Assembly: GCA_019096195.1 (NCBI GenBank)
Contig: JAGTXK010000095.1
Location: forward strand, 1-64,000
DNA: 64,000 nucleotides
Origin: Boletus sp. NGJ
Taxonomy: Eukaryota > Basidiomycota > Agaricomycetes > Boletales > Boletaceae
Direction of reading: 5' to 3'
Shown piece by piece: positions 25,375-36,446 of the stretch. Position 1 is the first letter of the stretch, and every line of letters begins with the position of its first letter. A model generated the notes under the pieces. It was not told where the DNA came from. It saw only the letters and a program-made list of their open reading frames with translations, and did not search any database. A program made the translations under genes and the position numbers.

Positions 25375-26983
25375 CAGTGGCTCAAAAAAGTGTCCCAATG
25401 TTTGACTATTTTGCAAAGACTTGACATTTGCAAAAGAACCAAAAGGCATTAGCCCTAACCCTTGCTGGGCCATTGATAGCCCTAATCCTTGCCCTGAAGA
25501 TGCGCCCTTAGTCATGTGAGTTGGTTGTCATGGTACTGAGTTATAGCCATATTAAAAGGATATGTCATTGGGACACTTATTTGACCCTGATATTATCAAC
25601 TATCATTTAGTAAATAACATAAGGTTCTGATGGATGCTGTGCTTCAACCCTGTCTGATTATGTCACTTACATAACTCCAAATGGTATAAAGAGCAGAGAT
25701 ACCATTCAGCCAACCCTACTTCATTATGAAATCCACTCCCTCCTCTGCTAGAGCCAATATTCTTTTTCTCTCTGAATCTGGCCTTTCTACTAGGCAAATA
25801 TCATTCCAAACTGGTCTGGGGAAGTCTACTGTGGCCAGGGTTATCAAGGAGATCCACCCAGGCAAGGAAAACAAAACATCAAATTAGCATGTCCTTCTAA
25901 ACTTTCTCCTACTGACAAAAGGAGAATTGTCTCTAGTATTACCTCTGGCAAAGTTGAAAATGCTGTCCAGGCTACCCATCTCATCAATTCTGCTCTCTCT
26001 TCTCCTGTCTCTGCTCAAACTGTTAGGAATGTTCTCAAGTCTGCATCTCTCAAGGCTGTAGTCAAGAAAAAGAAGCCACTCTTGTCTGTGAAGCATAGGC
26101 AACATAGGCTAGCCTTTGCTCTCAAGCACCAACACTGGACTGTGGAGGACTGGACTAGGGTTATATGGTCAGATGAAACCAAGATCAACAGGATTGGGTC
26201 AGATGGAAGGAAGTATGTATGGAAATTGGCAGGAAAGTCTTTGCAAGACAAGGAAGTTCAGGGAACAGTAAAGTTTGGAGGAGGTTCCTTGATGGTTTGG
26301 GGATGCATGAGTTGGAGTGGAGTGGAGGATTCTTGCAGAGGTTGAAGGGAGGATGAATGCTGAGCAGTATGTCTCCATTTTGGAGGATAATCTGCTTCCT
26401 TCCATGGAAAATTCTGGAATTCCTGAAGAGAGCATTATCTTTCAACAAGATAATGACCCCAAGCACACCTCTAAAAGAGCCAAGGAGTGGCTGGAATCTC
26501 AAGGGATCAAGCTTCTTGACTGGCCAGCACAATCTCCAGACCTTAATCCCATTGAACATCTCTGGCAAATCCTCAAAAAAAAAAAAACTCAATAGCTATA
26601 CAACACCACCAAAAGGAGTATGGGTGCTTTGGGAGAGAATTGAAGTGGAGTGGGGGAAGATAGAGGTTGAGGAGTGTCAAGGATTGATAGAGAGTATGCC
26701 TAGAAGACTAGAGGCAGTGATAAAAGCAAAGGGAGGGCATACGAAGTACTAAATTGAAGAATAGAAATGTTGCTCAAAAAAGTGTCCCAATGACATGTCA
26801 CTTTAACATGGCTATATCTCAGTGCCATGACAACCAACTCACATGACTAAGGGCTCATCTTCAGGGCAAGGATTAGGGCTATCAATGCCCCAGCAAGGGT
26901 TAGGGCTAATACCTTTTGGTTCTTTTGCAAATGTCAAGTCTTTGCAAAATAGCCAAACATTGGGACACTTTTTTGAGCCACTG
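25375..26983 (+). mobile_element. Tc1/mariner element 3, full length, transposase broken
   Basis: The element is bounded by TA (25373-25374 and 26984-26985). It starts CAGTGGCTCAAAAAAGTGTC and ends TTTTTTGAGCCACTG, with inverted repeats of roughly 220 bp that contain near-identical blocks such as CTAACCCTTGCTGGGC. At 1609 bp it is almost the same size as element 2. It is closely related to the rearranged copy at 37281-39298. Confidence 0.9.
25726..26752 (+). pseudogene. Tc1-type DD34E transposase with three frameshifts
   Basis: Starting at ATG 25726 the N-terminal domain reads GLSTRQISFQTGLGKSTVAR. A 5-bp tandem duplication of AAAAC near 25870 shifts the frame. The catalytic part resumes (26082 onward) with VIWSDETKINRIGSDG and GGGSLMVWGCMSW. 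A 1-bp insertion near 26320 shifts it again before ILAEVEGRMNAEQYVSIL and IIFQQDNDPKH and SPDLNPIEHLW. A run of 13 A near 26576 shifts it a third time before the C-terminal ESMPRRLEAVIKAKGGHTKY. The triad residues themselves are kept. The poly-A break could be a sequencing slip; the other two look real. Confidence 0.85.
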
Positions 26984-26985
26984 TA

Positions 26986-27499
26986 TATGCATATATGCTG
27001 CAAATAAAGAGTTGATCATGCATTTTTAGATAAATAATGCTATAAATGAGGCCAGGAGTAATGATGCAATAGGACTACAAGTTAAAATAGTTTGATATGT
27101 GACTCTCAACCCAGCTATTGCTGCACTCTTGCCACCAATTCCCACAGGAAGTTCCTATTTTCAAATGGGACTAAACCATCTGGGTTATCTCTGCACTATC
27201 AAGTCTATAAAAGGATCTTAAAGAGATCCCAAAGGGTGAGTGAATTTTCTGATGCAACTCACTAGGAGAATCAGATATTAATCTATGCATGGATGTTAGG
27301 ACTTGCAAAAAGCTTGAAAGTGGCAAAATCAGGATGTTATTAACTAACTTTCTAGCTTTCTTGTGAAAAGACAATGGTTGTATGTTTAATGAAGAGAAAA
27401 TGTTGGAAGGCTTCTTTTAAGGATTCTATATGGAATGGGTGAGTCTTACAACATGTCTTAGATGTTGTTGCAACTAAATTTATTTTACTACCATAGGTT
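26986..27499. other. Short AT-rich spacer, nothing recognised
   Basis: No coding frame of interest and no repeat ends were seen. CpG is nearly absent. Confidence 0.35.
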
Positions 27500-28531
27500 A
27501 TAAGGCATATTCACTGATCCATCAACAGGTTTCGGTGGTGATACATGTGAGTCAGAACCTAGCAACTTGGATCTATACCACATAGATCAAGTTGAAAGGG
27601 CCCAGCTTGCAAATGCTGCAATTCAAGTGAGTAGTTTCAGAGTCACACTGTGTTGTAACCAACTATATTGTTTAGGCTTGGTTTGGAATTGGTTCAAAGA
27701 CTTGATGGGCAGAGAAGGATGGCTCCTTCAATTACTACAAGTACTATTATGTTTTAATGGATATAATCAACGACTGTGATGATGCTATATGGAGAGAAGA
27801 GCTTTTGAAACATTCCAATGTGTAAGTATTCATTTCACTTTTATAACCATACTAATTTTCTACAAAGCATTCTCTTCAAGAATGAAAAAGGACATAAGAA
27901 TAACTTTGATGAGGATGAGGATGATAAGAATGATAAGAATGCTGACAGCAAAGCATCCACTAAGTGTGGATTTTTTTTCCAGGATGCAAGCTCAAATAGC
28001 TGCACACATTTCATCATCCCATGCTCACTCCCAAGGATGTAATTATGGACCTATTGATGATTCTGATATCATCATAAAACTCTGGATGCCTCCCCTAACT
28101 TCTGAGAGTCTATCTGATGCTGTTGTAGGTCATTCTAAAACTCCAAGCAGCTCAATTTGCTCTCCATCTTGACTTCCTGCTCAAACCTCTTGACCTCCCT
28201 TCTTCTTTGGATCTCTTGCTCAAACTAGCTCCATCCCTCAGATCTATGCATCTCAACTTTCTACCTGAACTAGTGTCACTCCACAGACTCATGCATCTTA
28301 ACCTTTTATTCAAACTAGCACCACCTCACAGCCTAAGACTTGAAAATATCAATGTGTGAGCTTTCAGATCTTGAGAAGGTTAGAGAGAAGGTTAAGAGGG
28401 CCAGAATAAAAGGGAAAGAGCAAGACTGTGGTTGGCTTAGATGGGGAGCATGAGGGAGTATCCTGGATGCATTCTTGTCTTAAGAGAGCAAGAAAAGGAA
28501 GGAAATAGAAATAAAGTGTTTGTGCATTTGA
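27500..28531 (+). pseudogene. Spliced-gene remnant of unknown family
   Basis: Exon-like segments are separated by good intron signals. A segment ending NAAIQ at about 27626 is followed by GTGAGT...TTTAG (to about 27675). A second segment has GSFNYYKYYYVLMDI and AIWREELLKHSN (about 27675-27820). Then comes GTAAGT...TACAAAG (27821-27867), and a third segment has an acidic run NFDEDEDDKNDKN. Farther on (about 28375-28531) a frame reads EKVKRARIKGKEQDCGWLRW with in-frame stops. The layout (aromatic-rich core, acidic middle, basic end) recalls uncharacterised proteins often found near transposons in Agaricomycetes, but this is only an impression. Stops make it non-functional. Confidence 0.4.
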
Positions 28532-29288
28532 CTTGTACTATTGTGTTCATTCATTGTTTCTTTTTTCTCTTCCAGTCACTTTATCTTGTCTCTTGCAGTG
28601 AGATGCAGTTTTCTCATTTATTGTTCTCATTCACTCTGCTCATTTATCCATCATTCTACACCCAAGTCTTATTGCTCTCATTTGCACTCCTGCTTGTTCT
28701 CCTGACTCAAGTCTTGTCATTCTCATACTATAGTGGAGCTACACTCCTTGTTGATCAACCTACATTCCAGTCTTCAAGTGCTTGCTCTTCAAGTTATCTA
28801 TAATGCTTATTAACTTGCTCTTCCACAATCAATTCCTTTCCTTATGCACATCCATAGATGGACTCAGATTACCTGTTAGATTTGGAATACCTGTGTATCC
28901 CTGCCAGTGTCATTGGTCTGTGTTCAAAATCACTGTTTCATTATCTTCATAGCCTCACTAGTACTTGTGCAGACATTTATATAGTATGTAATGTTTTGTA
29001 TTGTCATAATGATAATGTATACTTTATCATATCTACTGGATAGTGAATTTATTTGCTTGTCAGAATTATTAGAATCATGACAACTATGTACAGATTCTTC
29101 CAACCAGCTGTAAATATAACTATAAAGTGCACTTTTGGAAATTAAAATGTAAAGTGAGTATGATTATGACAAACTTGCTGCAATCAAACTGCTTAGATAT
29201 AACATGACATTATTATATACTGTACAGTATAAACAAATACTAATTTTGCAGTTTTTGTAATGTAATAGGTCTCTTAGACTATATTTCT
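28532..29288. other. AT-rich spacer without a recognisable gene
   Basis: A hydrophobic plus frame (28441-28803) is T-rich by composition and unlikely to be coding. No other structure was noted. Confidence 0.35.
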
Positions 29289-29450
29289 TGCAGGCCTTGC
29301 ATAGCCAAAATAGAAGGCCTCATCCAAATGCCATTTGGACTTCATTAGTATCTTGCATTCACACATTTTGCAGGCCTTGCATGGCCAAACTAAAATAGGC
29401 CTCATCCAAGCCAAATTTGAACTTCATCAGTACTTTGCATCCAACCTTCT
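29289..29450. repeat. Tandem repeat, two 80-bp units
   Basis: Units start TGCAGGCCTTGCATAGCC (29289) and TGCAGGCCTTGCATGGCC (29369), with an exact period of 80 bp. Both continue with AGGCCTCATCCAA, then TTGGACTTCATTAGTA / TTGAACTTCATCAGTA. Confidence 0.65.
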
Positions 29451-29699
29451 TGAATCCATCTGGTGCCATTCAAGAATTCATCCAAACATTGTTGGTACCT
29501 TGTGCTCAATCCCCTTGAATCCATCTGACCTTGCCTGGACCTCATACATGCCTTGTTCAAATCTATGTTTTCTATCAATTAAGGTATGTTTTTTCCCTCT
29601 GATTTCTTTCTTTCTCATTGTCATTCTTGCTCATCAATGGCTTCAAGACTAGGCACTTGACATGCACAGATAATCTTGTGAGGACTTGGAAAACACTTT

Positions 29700-31870
29700 A
29701 AGAGCCTCTGGTGCCCTAGAGACAAATAAAAAATCCAATGATATGTTGAAATCACTGGCCATTCTGCCAAACATTGCTACATGGCAACTCATCTTGAATA
29801 GCTTCACTCTAAAGTCCCACCTTTCATTGATATCTTTACTGACCAATTCAATAACAAGCTCACATATGAAAATCACATCAATCCAAGTGATCAAGACTTC
29901 ATTCTGAGCAACAGAGAATCTTACCAAGTCATTAATGATGCTCAGCTGCTGGAAGCAACTTCAGAGGCTCAATCTTCAGTGTGCAAGCATGTCCTCCCTG
30001 ATATCTCTGCTGAATGTTTATGTCACAACTGAAAACCATCATTCCAACTTTGATATAGCCATACCTTCACTACATCTCTTGGATGCTTGACAAGCCTCTC
30101 CTGCCATTTTCATCAGTCATTACTCTTTGCAGTCAATCTCAATGCACATGAAAACCTGTCAATATTTCATGTCTTCTGTTCAATTGTAAGTTTCTTTAAT
30201 ACATACCTGATTATATCAGATTTTACCCCTGTCCAAGTGACAAGCTGTGAATGTGCAACACTTTCTCAGACCCTTGTTCACTTTGGTCTATTTCCTACTG
30301 GCCCCTTCACAGCCTCATATAGCTATTTCCATTGATTTGCTGGCATTATACTGTGCTCTTTTCAAGTGATCATGTGATGCCATCAATGCCCTTGCAACAG
30401 CATTACATATGCACTATATTCAGCAGGGATTTCACATGGTGAACAATAATGTAAATCAATATTTACAGATAATGTATACTGTCTGGTTATTATATAGCAG
30501 GAGCCTTTGCAGGAACCTTTTTGGCACAGCCTTGCATCAGCTGTGCAGTGGTATGATGTCCTCCAAGTCTAAGTTGAATGGCAGGTGGAGGCCTTCCTCC
30601 AGATTTGCCAAGATTGCATCAAGGCCTTTAAAGGTGTTCAAAGTGCTCTGTTAACCACCCATATTTCAATGTCCACCATCACTCATCTGGCACTTCCATA
30701 GCACCATCTCCAAGTTGGCAATCAGTTGATGTGCCATTCCAAGGTGCCCTTATCACCTCCACCTCCACCTCAGCTTCCCCTTCTAAGACACCCTTAATTC
30801 CCACAAGTTGTGTGCTGATCCTTGTTCAATAATGTCCTATGTATTTCAGCAGAACCATTTTTGGCAAGTTGCTTGCTGTAAAAGGGGACATTCATGTGTC
30901 CACTAATGGAAACTTCCATCACCAGCATTACTGCTCTACTGGTGACTGCCCACCTTTCTATAATCTAGCTTACTTTCTTTCCAAAAGTCAGATAGATGTG
31001 ATAGGTGACCACATTGAGAGAGAATGCAAGAAGTCCACTAAACACCACAATATAATTATATCTAATGAAGCACTTGATTCCTGTGAATCCTCTTATGAAG
31101 CTGCTGATGGTAAGAGATACAAGACATTAATGAAAAGCTTTGACAACACTGTGCTTATGGCCCTCATATGTCACCATGACATTCCCCTGTTCTTTTCCAA
31201 CATTAACACTCCTAGAGAGCAACAAAAATATCCACTCACCCTTATTAATCATCTTATCTTGCATTTGCCATCCAATGCCACTATCATGATCTTATATAAT
31301 ATAGGATGTGTCATGGACAGGACTCTCTCTGATGAGTATCTTACAAAATCCTAGTGTGTTCATGACCTCATTCAGCCTTAATAGTACAACATACTATCTT
31401 AAAATGTTGTGTCCTATCTTTGTTTTGCTACTACAGCCATGGTCATGAATGGGCATGTTAACTGGTCTTCAACCCATGGTTAACTGACTGCCTGAGACTA
31501 TTAGATGGCAAAGGAACTGAGCACCTTTGGTCTTGCATAATCAAACTCACTGAAATTGAATAATCTTCCTCTATAAGATCCTAGTATGATGCTCTTAAAA
31601 TCATCACAACATACTCATACTTTCATAGTGACAACACTGCATTTGATCAATTGATTGCCATGCTGCCACAATTGGCAATGAGATATGAACAGACCTTGGC
31701 AACTGGATTAATTTCCATCTTTACCATGGTACAGTATATGAGACTAAGTAAAAGCAGCCTCTGACAACATCACACAATGTGGCATCCTAGTTAAAGATCT
31801 CCATAAGCAATGGGCTTCTCAAAAGAAGACCCAGCTTTCTGTTCAAGCTCATAGATACTCAATTAATCAA
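29700..31870 (+). mobile_element. KDZ (Kyakuja-Dileera-Zisupton) DNA transposon remnant
   Basis: Plus-strand traces in all three frames match a fungal KDZ transposase in order. About 29790-30030 has HINPSDQDFILSNRESYQ. A cysteine-rich part (TSCECATLSQTLVHFGLFP, about 30240-30300) precedes the catalytic region, as in the CxC arrangement. Then come SLASAVQWYDVLQ (about 30520), HHDIPLFFSNINTPREQQKY and PSNATIMILYNIGC (31170-31310), and a YGHEWA...WSxIIKL-like block (about 31440-31560). Numerous stops and frame changes show an old dead copy. Terminal repeats were not found. KDZ elements move by a cut-and-paste DDE transposase. Confidence 0.7.
30839..31354 (+). pseudogene. KDZ transposase, longest open piece
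   Basis: The 171-residue open frame contains CHHDIPLFFSNINTPREQQK and LPSNATIMILYNIGCVMDR, the family's central catalytic block (other KDZ proteins read CRHDIPLFFANI and VLYDVGC in my memory). The aspartate expected in YD[IV]GC is asparagine here. The Y-L-A-Y-F-L-type context before it (NLAYFLSKSQIDVI) is kept. The frame has no ATG-headed partner covering the rest of the protein. Confidence 0.65.
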
Positions 31871-31879
31871 ATTATAATC

Positions 31880-34020
31880 TAACACATCTTTTATTAGATG
31901 CTCTCACACTGTCGATCATTCAGAAAATTGAGTGACTAGAATGCTAGGCTAATCCTTACTTCTTTCTCCAACCCCCAATCTGACTATTAGCTAGGAACAG
32001 ACAACTTATCTATCAGATCAAACAAAAGACATTGCTTGAAAAGCTGGCCTTAGTGAATGAGTTAATGATACTAGTCAATTGGCTCACTGATTGTTCTTCC
32101 TCTTTCAAATACTATGATTCTAAAAAAAGATATGGCTTATTTCTAGCTAGATTTACTGTATTTAAGCTCTCTGGCTAGACTTTTAAGGCTAGCTTATCTA
32201 CTTCAGAGACAGACTATGGATATTGATATTTTTAATTGCTGGGCTTGCTGCTGAAGCAAGGGTTTTGAAGCTAGACTTTTATTTCTAAATTTGTCTTCTC
32301 TCTTAGAGTTTATGATTCTATAGCTGTTTGCTATTTACTTAGCCATGGGAAATTTATCCTCTTTAGGTCACTAGAGTGGAAGTTTTTGTGCAAGATCCTA
32401 ACTTTTAGCTACTAGATATTTCTAGATTAAACTTACCTAGGTTACAGTGCCTTTCTGCTTAGTGGCTGTGTTCCCTTTATATTTATGGTAATAGTTTTCT
32501 GCTTAGTGCTACTACCACTTATAATATCTATTGATACAGTAAAGGTGTCTCTTTCCCACTCAGAATAGGTTTTAGGTAATCTTTCCTCAGATATCCTCTT
32601 GAGAGGGAGAAGATAAAGTGGATTTTGCAGTCAAATCTTGCCTCCTTTTATGCTATTCTACTAGAGGCTGTGTTGATTTCAGATTTATTCTCTTGTCCTG
32701 AGCCATTGGTGCCTCTAGAGAAAAGTACACCCAATTTGGATTAGTTATGACTCATAAGGCTGTGCTGACTCACAATGACTCATTCTAACTCACATTGATT
32801 TAGCCTAACTCACTGTGTGCTAGCTGAATCTGAAATGTGAAATGAGTATGTACATATGATCATTTGTACATTTATCACAAAGGCTATGATTGGATGGCAA
32901 TTTTGGCAGCATCTTAAGCAAGGCAAGGGTCATGTGATTATGCTATATGGGTATGAGAATAAAGATACCAGTCACAGGATTAAAGAATATGTAATAGTTG
33001 TAGCTAGCATTAGCTAGTAATAATAGTGGTGGTGGAAGATTTATTCATATCTTCTCAGTAGATGGTTGGATTTGTGTAAAACTTGATAGAGAAGTAGGCC
33101 TTAGTGTAGCCTTTTACATATGGTATAGAGAATTTTGAAATATAAAATCATAATTCTGCATGATTCCTATTTTGTGCAGGTCAGTGCAATTCTTTTGCTC
33201 CCCATCTCCTCTTCACCCCTTGATGTTGCTCTAAACAATCCACACTTACTAAGTGATGATATCTGAGTTCTCTTTGTTAGACTTGGGGTATGAAGGAGCA
33301 GCAGCTGGTCTATTCAGAATAGGGATAGGATGAGGATGGAATCTAGATACTCTGTAGATTGTAAATATGATAATGCTAGTACCTATTGAAATCTATATGG
33401 TAATGTGCATGTGTCCTGAGTATAGCTCAAGGTCTAAGAGTAGATGGAACACCATGTACAGGGATAGGATGAAGAGGAAGTCATGACCACCATTGCAGAA
33501 GAGTAGTTAGGATACAATTAGGAGTTGATCACTCTGAAAATGACAACTCAAGTTATAGACATGCCTCAATATGGACATGGGCCACATGTACTCTTCTCCT
33601 AATCTGGTTGATCTGTTTTCAAGAGGCTTGTTTCTGTAAACCCATTTGTATTCTCTCTCTAATAATATCTGAGATCTCTGATGGCAGAAAAGCTCAATTG
33701 GAAATGGAAATAGAGAGGATCAAGTAACATTATTGCCTCTGATGAGATAGTGGGGGCATGGAGGGTGGCATCAGAGGATGCTCTATAGTGACTAACAATC
33801 TGATCCCAACTATGTAACTCCTTCAACTAGCAGGGTTGGTTCTCTCACAGATGTTGCTGGCCTATAGGTACTTGAGTATGGCATGTACTGAGGCACCAGG
33901 CTTCAGATACAGTAGGATGAGAGCCTGCTAGTGGCTTGACAAGATGGGCTCAGGGGTCTGCTAGGATACTGAGCGCTACAATGACTAGGGGTATGGCTGT
34001 ATGCACTCTCTACAGTATGT
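31880..34020. other. 2.1 kb of AT-rich DNA without a recognisable gene
   Basis: There are no long frames on either strand. A short motif cluster with three TGACTCA boxes lies at 32748-32782. The 3' end of the KDZ element and old LTR sequence may be here, but I could not define ends. Confidence 0.35.
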
Positions 34021-34028
34021 GCTCTGAT

Positions 34029-35041
34029 TGTTATGGTTACCGAAGGGGGTACATCTTTTCCCCTTCCTTCACCTCCCATAGGACTATGGGACGACCTATT
34101 CTTTGACTTGGACCAGGGATTCTCCCACAACACCAACTCAGGCATTACCCCATCCAGAACCTCCTTTCTAGGAAGTTATTTGTAACTCCCTTTTCAGGAA
34201 CCTACCCGTTTGGTATGGACACCACCTCCCTTATTTCACCTGATACATGCTTTCTTCCTTCTTGACCCAATCATAGACATTGCCTCCTCGGCTGTGCTCT
34301 CTCGTGCATAGCCCAGTATTCCTACCTTCCCATTTTGACTCATGCCTTGATCCGTTTATAGTAATCTTTCGTCTGCAACTAACGATTACTATATTTGTTA
34401 CGAAGCCTGCCCTAGACAGGTAAGGCCTATAAATAGGGATGTGGGCCCTTCATGTAACTCTAACCTAGATCTGCACTCCTTCCTGTGTAATCTACAGAGC
34501 TTCTCCCACTAAGGTTCCACTTCACCTCAGAAGCCTTCCTTCCACACTCTGGAGGTGATCGCCCTTGCGCTTGTGATCATCCTTCTCATCACTTCACACT
34601 TGTGTGCCATCGTTGCCATTACAGGCTCCTAAAGCTTCGGCAACTCCAACGACTAACAGAGGTTGGTCGTTGTCGGTCAAGACTCTGCCACTGACCCAGC
34701 AAGCCTGGGACTCCGCCACCAGCAACTCGTAAAGCCCAGAACTCCGCCACTGGCATTAGGCTGTGTAAGCCCAGAAGAACTAGCTGACGGAAGGCAACTG
34801 TCTCTGGCCTCAGTATCTGGTCTGCCCATCCTTCATGAAGGATCACATCACCGTGGTAAATCCAAGACTCCGCCATTGGTCATAGAGGTAATAAGAGGAC
34901 TCTACGTAAAGCTAGCAGTCAGTTCCCAGTCAGAGGAAATCTTGGGCCTCTGGAGGTAGATATTTCCCTCAAGTCCTGCTAGTCCTATAATCCAACAGGG
35001 GGATTATATGGGAACATGTCACATTGTTACCCGGCGTAACA
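34029..35041 (+). mobile_element. Solo LTR, family A copy 2 (fossil)
   Basis: The unit starts TGTTATGGTTACCG and ends CCCGGCGTAACA. It is flanked by identical 5-bp repeats CTGAT at 34024-34028 and 35042-35046. It is 1013 bp long with a TATA-like TATAAAT at 34428-34434 reading rightward. There is no internal region, so it is a recombination product. It has many CpG sites compared with its flanks, so it is a fairly young insertion. It is related to the inverted copy at 10224-12225. Confidence 0.85.
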
Positions 35042-35452
35042 CTGATGGTGTCTCCTTGACTTTGTCAAAATGGAGGAGAATAACACTAATAATTACAATG
35101 ATTAGTGGGAAACTATGGATGGCAAGGGTTGTGAAATCCTACTAATAACTCAAGACAAGAGGTGATAAGAGCAGGTGATTGAATAGCTAGTCCAAGGGCC
35201 AGTTAGAAGTCTTGCCCTAATGAAATGACCAAATCCTATCTGGGGTTTAGCATTGTCAATAGGCAAGTAGAAATAATCTTATAGCTCTGTGGCTTGCCTA
35301 GTAGAGTATGGAAAAGACCAAGAGGACAAGACTGAGGTCCTCTGATGGCTCTTGAGCCTTTATATACTATCTAGGGTTTACACTTGTGTACACTAGATCT
35401 AATGATATACTATGCTACATGCACAATTAGTGAGGTTTAATATAAGGATAAT

Positions 35453-35652
35453 ATGTGTATTAGTGCAACCATGGAATAGAAGGGAAGCTGGGCATGAGGT
35501 GAGCATGAGGTGATCTAGATCTAGGATGAGTCAAGGGGAATAGCATGAGAATACCATAAGGTCTGTGTATTTAGATCTATTGATGGGCTTGAGCATTTAG
35601 GAGGTTTGAGGCCAATTATAGGGGCTAAATATGAAAGTCATTGTATAAAATT
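35453..35652. repeat. Unclassified interspersed repeat, copy 2
   Basis: Same orientation as 12514-12764. It shares GCATGAGGTGAGCATGAGG, TCTAGATCTAGGA and ATTATAGGGGCTAAAT. This copy is followed at once by an (AAT)n run, which would suit the 3' tail of a SINE or LINE, but copy 1 has no such run. Confidence 0.55.
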
Positions 35653-35654
35653 AG

Positions 35655-35672
35655 AATAATAATAATAATAAT
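35655..35672. repeat. (AAT)6 microsatellite
   Basis: Six perfect AAT steps at the end of the interspersed repeat copy. Confidence 0.8.
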
Positions 35673-35853
35673 ATGGTCTATAATACATAGACCCTGGACT
35701 AACTAAATATGGTGTCCTAAAAGATAACAATCTGCCTTGTTAAATCCAGTCTAGGATTTTAAATATCTGCATCATTTAATGTGGGAGCCTCAATACACAC
35801 CCACATTGCATGACACATCTAATCAGCTCAATCTCTGATGAGATCCCCAAGTA

Positions 35854-36354
35854 CTACCTACTAAATATGTCTTCACATTGGCAATCCTGGAAATAGCAAA
35901 CCTTGCTTTTAATGGTTTTGATGTTTGTAATAAAGTTGATACTCTCATTCAAATGTTGCACATCCAAGGTCATGTTCTTGCTGGAAACACTGGCATAGTG
36001 GAACATGTTTAGCATTATCTGGGTAGCCAGTTTACTGATCCACTGTGCAGCAAGTATGCCACACATCTTGCTAGGATGAACAAGCAACTGGTTGAACTTT
36101 GCTTCCAAGTCAGTTTCTCCCACTGGCAGCATCCACTCAAACACTTCTGATTTTAATGGTACTACTTCAGCACATGTCACATCACTAGTATCACACATAC
36201 AATATATACATGTGGAAGGTGAGCAAAACAATGACTTGTATCTTTGGATTGTACCACATATAAAATGTTTGGGTGTGCTCTCTATATCCTCATCATTCCA
36301 GCCCATTTGATGATCTGATTGAAAGTTAAACCTTGAACCTTGAAGACATGGCAC
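35854..36354 (-). other. Open frame of 166 codons, family unknown
   Basis: The frame from ATG (36354) is free of stops for 166 codons, unusual in this decayed block. It has several cysteines (SPSTCIYCMCDTSDVTC) but no motif I recognise, no signal peptide and no clear membrane segment. No introns or partner exons were identified. It may be a chance opening or a transposon piece. Confidence 0.25.
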
Positions 36355-36446
36355 TTATTGGAATTCTTTGGGGTGCACTTTACCAACCTCAAACCAAATT
36401 TGTAGGCCTCAGATCACACCAATAATACACTGATCTCTGTTCATAG

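Noticed and set aside
27901-27960. Repeated GATGAGGATGAT / AATGATAAG units as a minisatellite
   Set aside because: They encode an acidic Asp/Asn/Lys run in an exon-like frame and are too short and irregular to be a separate repeat.
28441-28803. Hydrophobic 120-codon plus frame as a membrane protein
   Set aside because: The hydrophobicity comes from T-rich DNA, there is no family resemblance, and the frame overlaps the end of the spliced-gene remnant in another phase.
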